A DNA stretch of 64,000 nucleotides from a bacterium (GTDB taxonomy: Bacteria > Actinomycetota > Acidimicrobiia > Acidimicrobiales > CATQHL01): assembly GCA_026708055.1 (NCBI GenBank), contig JAPOVS010000035.1:1-64000 (forward strand). Reading direction: 5' to 3'. Numbering within the stretch: the first letter of the stretch is position 1; each line of letters starts with the position of its first letter. The position numbers and the translations under genes are program-made. The notes beneath the pieces were generated by a model, which saw only the letters and a program-made list of their open reading frames with translations, did no database searches and was not told the DNA's origin. Shown here piece by piece: positions 59,889 through 64,000 of this stretch.

Positions 59889-61532
59889 GTGGAGAGCACG
59901 CTGGCGCAGGCCGACGACGGCAAGGTCAGGATCTCGATCAGCCTCGACCGCCAGGAGATGGACGCGGCCGAGGAGGCCGCCTACCGCCGGATCGTCCGCC
60001 AGGTGCGTCTCCCCGGGTTCCGGCCCGGTCGGGCGCCTCGCAAGGTCCTGGAGGCCCGCCTGGGAACCGGGTACATCCGTGCCGAGGCGATGCAGGACGC
60101 CCTGGGGGCCTACTACCAGCAGGCGGTGGTCCGCCACGACGTGGACGTCATCGCCCCGCCCGAGATCGACATCACCGCAGGGCAGGAAGAGGGTCCGGTG
60201 ACCTTCGAGGCGCTCGTCGAGGTGCGCCCGACGGTCAGCGTGGACGGCTACGACACGCTGGCTGTGGAGATTCCGAGCCCGCTGCCGACCGACGACGAGG
60301 TCGAGCTGGCCGTCGACAACCTGCGTGCGCAGTTCAGCGAGTTGGAGACGGTCGGGCGACCGGCCATCGACACCGACCATGTGACCATCAACGTGGTCGG
60401 AAGACAGGACGGCGTCGAAGTGGAGGGCCTGACCGTCTCGGACTACACCTACGAGGTGGGATCGGGCGCCGTCGTCCCGGAGATCGACGAGAACCTGCGC
60501 GGCGCTCGCCCCGGCGACATCCTGGAGTTCAACGCCCGCCACCCCGATGAGTCCGTCGAGGATCTGCTGCGGTTCCGCATCCTGGTGAAGGAGGTGCAGG
60601 CCCGAATCCTTCCCGACCTCGACGACGACCTGGTCCGCTCGGTCAGCGAGTTCGAGACGGTCGCCGAGCTGCGCGACGACCTCGCCGAGCGCCTCGGGGA
60701 GGAGAAGCGTGCGAGGGCCAGGATGCTGCTGCGCGAGCAGGTCGCCGAAGCCGTTGCCGGACTCGTCGTGGCCGACCTGCCCGAGGCTCTGGTGGCCTCC
60801 GAGGCCGATCGGCGCCTGGAGCGGCTGCAGAAGGTGCTGGGGGACCACCAAGGCGACCTCGCGGGTTACCTGGCCGCGCGCGGCGTACCCGAGGAGCAGC
60901 TGCACTCAGAGGTGCGCCGAGATGCCGAGGCGAGCGTGCGGCTCGATCTCGGGCTGCGGGCAGTGGCCGACGCGGAGGCCTTGGAGGTGACCGACGCCGA
61001 TCTGGCCGACGAGGCCGACCGCGTCGCTGCGCTCATGGAACTAGACCCCGAGGAGTTCCGCCGCAAGCTGGACGAGAGCGGCGGCTGGTCTCCGATGCGC
61101 GCCGGGCTCCGCAAGGAACTCGCCCTCCAATGGCTGGCGGAGAACGCTGCGCTGCGCGACCCCGACGGCGCGAGCATCGCCGGCGAACTGCTCTCGGGGC
61201 CGAACGCCGAGGGCCTCGGCGCCGTCGCCTCGTCGGGGCCCGACGGCGCCGTGACCCTGGACCTCTTCGACGGGGAGTACGGCGGCGGTCTCGACGAGGA
61301 GGATGCCGACGGCGGCGAACTCGACGGGAACGGCTCCGGCGACGATCCGTCAGCCGGCCCCGCAGTCGACTCGGGTCCGGACACCGGTCTCGCGGCCGGC
61401 GGCGACGGGCCCGGAGCCGGCGATCCCGGTAACGTGCCGCAGGGCGAGGCCCGGGCCGTATCCTCTACAGATGAAGATGCGCCCGAGGACGCCCGCAGCT
61501 CGTGGCTGCGTCGCCGGGCACAGAGGCGCTAG
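59889..61532 (+). CDS. tig: Trigger factor
   Basis: The 547-residue ribosome-associated chaperone has the N-terminal ribosome-binding domain with the signature loop [19 protein letters not shown] near residues 38-56. An FKBP-like domain follows ([18 protein letters not shown] to [12 protein letters not shown], about residues 159-220), then a long helical chaperone domain (through [14 protein letters not shown]). About 120 C-terminal residues form an acidic, Gly- and Asp-rich, probably disordered tail that ends in [11 protein letters not shown]. The usual length is 430 to 480 residues, so the tail is an extension. It starts an apparent operon with clpP and clpX. Confidence 0.92.
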   Translation: MESTLAQADDGKVRISISLDRQEMDAAEEAAYRRIVRQVRLPGFRPGRAPRKVLEARLGTGYIRAEAMQDALGAYYQQAVVRHDVDVIAPPEIDITAGQEEGPVTFEALVEVRPTVSVDGYDTLAVEIPSPLPTDDEVELAVDNLRAQFSELETVGRPAIDTDHVTINVVGRQDGVEVEGLTVSDYTYEVGSGAVVPEIDENLRGARPGDILEFNARHPDESVEDLLRFRILVKEVQARILPDLDDDLVRSVSEFETVAELRDDLAERLGEEKRARARMLLREQVAEAVAGLVVADLPEALVASEADRRLERLQKVLGDHQGDLAGYLAARGVPEEQLHSEVRRDAEASVRLDLGLRAVADAEALEVTDADLADEADRVAALMELDPEEFRRKLDESGGWSPMRAGLRKELALQWLAENAALRDPDGASIAGELLSGPNAEGLGAVASSGPDGAVTLDLFDGEYGGGLDEEDADGGELDGNGSGDDPSAGPAVDSGPDTGLAAGGDGPGAGDPGNVPQGEARAVSSTDEDAPEDARSSWLRRRAQRR

Positions 61533-61545
61533 GAGCCGCCGGCCC

Positions 61546-62190
61546 GTGACCGCACCCCGCAACTACCTGGTCCCCACCGTCATCGAGCAGACGACGCGCG
61601 GCGAGCGGGCCTTCGACCTCTACTCCCGCCTGCTGAAGGAGCACATCGTGTTCCTCGGCACGCCGATCGACGACACCATCGCCAACCTCACGTGCGCCCA
61701 GCTGCTGCACCTCGAGTCGGAGAACCCCGACAAGGACATCAGCCTCTACATCAACTCACCGGGCGGCGACATCAACGCCCTGTTCGCCGTCTACGACACC
61801 CTGCAGTACATCCGCCCCGACGTGACGACGATCTGCTTCGGTCAGGCGGCCTCCGCCGCGGCGGTGCTGCTGGCGGCCGGCGCGCCGGGCAAACGTCTGG
61901 CTCTGCCGCACTCGCGCATCCTCATCCACCAGCCCTACGCCGGGGCGCACGGTCAGGTCTCCGACATCGAGATCGCCAGCCGGGAGATCCAGCGCCTCAA
62001 GACGCAGCTCGAAGAGGTCCTCGCCCGCCACACCGGCCAGACCCTCGAGAAGATCCAGACCGACACCGACCGTGACTACGTTATGACCGCGGCCGAAGCG
62101 CAGGAATATGGGATAATCGACGAGATCATCGAGTCTCGCGGCCTCACGACCAGCGCGGACGAGCCGCCGAGGATCAGCGCCGTGCCCTAG
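61546..62190 (+). CDS. clpP: ATP-dependent Clp protease proteolytic subunit
   Basis: The 214-residue serine peptidase has the triad Ser103 (FGQAASAA), His128 (ILIHQP) and Asp177 (DTDRDYVM). SLYINSPGG and [14 protein letters not shown] are also family-typical. The GTG at 61546 is used, with AGGAGCC about 9 nt upstream; the longer frame reads into tig. It is 13 nt after tig and 69 nt before clpX, so the three genes are probably co-transcribed. It forms the proteolytic chamber that works with ClpX. Confidence 0.94.
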   Translation: MTAPRNYLVPTVIEQTTRGERAFDLYSRLLKEHIVFLGTPIDDTIANLTCAQLLHLESENPDKDISLYINSPGGDINALFAVYDTLQYIRPDVTTICFGQAASAAAVLLAAGAPGKRLALPHSRILIHQPYAGAHGQVSDIEIASREIQRLKTQLEEVLARHTGQTLEKIQTDTDRDYVMTAAEAQEYGIIDEIIESRGLTTSADEPPRISAVP

Positions 62191-62259
62191 GCGCGCGCCG
62201 AGCCGTGAACCGAACGATCAGGAACCGACCGATCAGCACGAGCAGCAGGAGGAGGACTG

Positions 62260-63528
62260 TTGGCCAAGCTTGGTGAGGGCGAACTCCTCAAGTGCTCCTT
62301 CTGCGGGAAGACCCAGAAGCAGGTCAAGAAGCTCATCGCCGGTCCCGGTGTCTACATCTGCGACGAGTGCATCGATCTCTGCAACGAGATCATCCGCGAG
62401 GAGCTCGAACCGCCGGAGGTCCCGATGGGGGACCTGCCGAAGCCCGCGGAGATCTTCGAGTTCCTGAACGACTACATCGTGGGCCAGGAGCGGGCCAAGA
62501 AGATCCTCTCCGTGGCGGTCTACAACCACTACAAGCGCCTCCAGCTTGGCACCTCCGCCGGCGGCGGCGAGGACGTGGAGCTGGCCAAGTCCAACGTGCT
62601 GCTCATCGGCCCGACGGGCTGCGGCAAGACCCTCATGGCCCAGACCCTGGCGAAGATCCTGAACGTGCCGTTCGCCATCGCCGACGCCACGGTCCTCACC
62701 GAGGCCGGCTACGTGGGCGAGGACGTCGAGAACATCCTGCTGAAGCTCATCCAGGCCGCCGACTACGAGGTGAAGCGGGCCGAGACGGGCATCATCTACA
62801 TCGACGAGATCGACAAGATCGCCCGCAAGAGCGAGAACCCCTCGATCACCCGGGACGTGTCCGGCGAGGGCGTGCAGCAGGCGCTGCTGAAGATCCTGGA
62901 GGGCACCACCGCCTCGGTGCCGCCCCAGGGAGGACGCAAGCACCCGCACCAGGAGCTCATCCAGATCGACACCACCAACATCCTGTTCGTCTGCGGCGGG
63001 GCGTTCGCCGGCCTCGACACGATCGTGGAGAACCGCATCGGCCGCAAGGGAGTCGGATTCGGCGCGGACGTGCGCCCGATCGAGGAGAAGGACCTCGGCG
63101 AGCTCTACAGCAAGGTGCAGCCGGAGGACCTGCTGCGCTTCGGCATGATCCCCGAGCTGGTCGGGCGGCTGCCGGTGGTGGGCGCCGTGTCGAACCTCGA
63201 GCAGGACGCCCTGGTGCGCATCCTCGTGGAGCCCAGGAACTCCCTCACGAAGCAGTACCGCAAGAAGTTCGAGTACGAGAACGTCGAGTTGGAGTTCACA
63301 CAGGAGGCCCTCGAGGCTGTGGCGGAAGTGGCAATGGCCCGTGGCACCGGGGCCCGCGGCCTGCGGGCTGTCATGGAAGAGGTACTGCTGGACCTCATGT
63401 TCGAGCTTCCGGGGCGCACCGACATCGAGCGTTGCGTCATCGACGCCGCCACCGTTCGCGCCAACGCCAACCCCACCCTGGTTCCACGCCTGCGTCCCGC
63501 CGAGGCCTCGAGGCGCGCTGCTTCCTGA
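62260..63528 (+). CDS. clpX: ATP-dependent Clp protease ATP-binding subunit ClpX
   Basis: The 422-residue AAA+ unfoldase has the N-terminal zinc-binding domain with CSFC (residues 12-15) and CDECIDLC. Walker A is GPTGCGKT, and Walker B is [38 protein letters not shown]. The pore-loop GYVGED, sensor VVEN-IG and the IGF-loop region ([10 protein letters not shown], giving GVGFG in place of IGF) follow. The TTG at 62260 has AGGAGGA upstream. It delivers unfolded substrates to ClpP. Confidence 0.95.
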   Translation: MAKLGEGELLKCSFCGKTQKQVKKLIAGPGVYICDECIDLCNEIIREELEPPEVPMGDLPKPAEIFEFLNDYIVGQERAKKILSVAVYNHYKRLQLGTSAGGGEDVELAKSNVLLIGPTGCGKTLMAQTLAKILNVPFAIADATVLTEAGYVGEDVENILLKLIQAADYEVKRAETGIIYIDEIDKIARKSENPSITRDVSGEGVQQALLKILEGTTASVPPQGGRKHPHQELIQIDTTNILFVCGGAFAGLDTIVENRIGRKGVGFGADVRPIEEKDLGELYSKVQPEDLLRFGMIPELVGRLPVVGAVSNLEQDALVRILVEPRNSLTKQYRKKFEYENVELEFTQEALEAVAEVAMARGTGARGLRAVMEEVLLDLMFELPGRTDIERCVIDAATVRANANPTLVPRLRPAEASRRAAS

Positions 63529-63602
63529 GCCTGGGCTGTCCCACGCCATCCGTTGCGTGATTCGTCTGTCCCACGACGCCGTGGAGCGGTTCCCCGCCGG
63601 CG

Positions 63603-64000
63603 ATGACACTGCGTGATGCCATGGCGTGGCTGGACCGCCACGTCAACCTGGAGGCCGCCGCCGGAAAGGTGCACGGTCTGTCGCTGGACCGGATGCGGTC
63701 GCTGGCGGCGGTGTTGGGGGACCCCCAGCGGGACTTCCCGGCGGTCCACATCACCGGTACCAACGGCAAGGGATCCACGGCGCACCTGATCAGCCGCCTG
63801 TTGGCGGCGAGGGGGCTGTACGCCGGGACCTACATGAGCCCGCATGTCAGCAGCATCAACGAGCGCATACAGCTGGCCGGCACCCCCGTCACCGACGACA
63901 TGCTCGCCGGACTGCTGGGGGACGTGCGGCGGGTGGTCGAGGCCGCCGGGCTCGAACCCTCCTGGTTCGAGATCATGACCGGCGCGGCGCTGCGCTGCTT
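63603..64000 (+). CDS. folC: Folylpolyglutamate/dihydrofolate synthase, 5' part
   Basis: The first 132 codons are visible before the window ends; the rest lies outside. The sequence MTLRDAMAWLDRHVN, LDRMRSLAAVLGDPQRDFPAVHITGTNGKGSTAHL contains the Mur-ligase-type ATP-binding P-loop TGTNGKGST. GLYAGTYMSPHVSSINERIQL, the second family motif, follows. The ATG at 63603 has no strong Shine-Dalgarno sequence. It adds glutamates to folate, or makes dihydrofolate from dihydropteroate. It follows clpX by 74 nt in the conserved actinobacterial order. Confidence 0.93.
   Translation, partial: MTLRDAMAWLDRHVNLEAAAGKVHGLSLDRMRSLAAVLGDPQRDFPAVHITGTNGKGSTAHLISRLLAARGLYAGTYMSPHVSSINERIQLAGTPVTDDMLAGLLGDVRRVVEAAGLEPSWFEIMTGAALRC

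Overview
The window is GC-rich bacterial DNA, most likely from an actinobacterium of the Acidimicrobiia type. I infer this from several things. It has a tig-clpP-clpX-folC order, F420-type flavoenzyme families, lipoprotein solute-binding proteins, many GTG/TTG starts with GTGA overlaps, and a set of apparently leaderless genes. The RCC1-repeat lipoprotein and the abundance of catabolic ABC cassettes would suit a host-associated or marine member, but this is inference; no rRNA or other decisive marker is present.

Layout. 1-2243: a degraded IS transposase fragment followed by a type II restriction-modification pair in DNA that looks less GC-rich than the rest. 2317-17738: a large sugar or sugar-acid catabolic region. 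It has a GntR/FCD regulator, SMP-30 lactonase, aldo/keto reductase, two enolase-superfamily dehydratase-like proteins, two RraA-like proteins, two SDRs, a carbohydrate ABC importer without its own ATPase, an LLM flavoenzyme and a nucleoside-hydrolase-like protein. A cytidine-deaminase/uracil-DNA-glycosylase pair sits inside it. Six copies of one 15-bp operator-like motif lie in its promoter regions, which ties it together as a probable regulon. 17932-21849: a giant RCC1-repeat lipoprotein with four tandem seven-unit blocks.

21937-33944: a second catabolic region. A four-gene molybdenum hydroxylase (FAD, 2Fe-2S and a split molybdopterin subunit) plus a cupin is transcribed leftward. A second SMP-30 protein, an isochorismatase-fold protein without the usual nucleophile and a complete Liv-type ABC importer are transcribed rightward. 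34036-39004: a fused indolepyruvate ferredoxin oxidoreductase and a divergent acyl-CoA dehydrogenase. 39211-41011: a membrane-anchored unknown protein, a Phd/VapC-like toxin-antitoxin pair, and tRNA-Arg(TCT). An AceE/transketolase-like TPP enzyme starts 3 nt after that tRNA.

43721-59535: mixed housekeeping and accessory genes. They include a YgjP-like metalloprotease, VOC protein, SDR, PAP2 phosphatase, glutaminyl-tRNA synthetase, F420-type PPOX protein, a large secreted PPC-domain protein, an NCS2 permease with a HATPase-like tail, OsmC, YihY/BrkB, O-methyltransferase, MFS transporter, a small secreted protein sharing a module with the large one, and a MNT-HEPN protein. 59661-64000: tRNA-Gly(TCC) and the protein quality-control operon tig-clpP-clpX followed by folC, which the window end cuts off.
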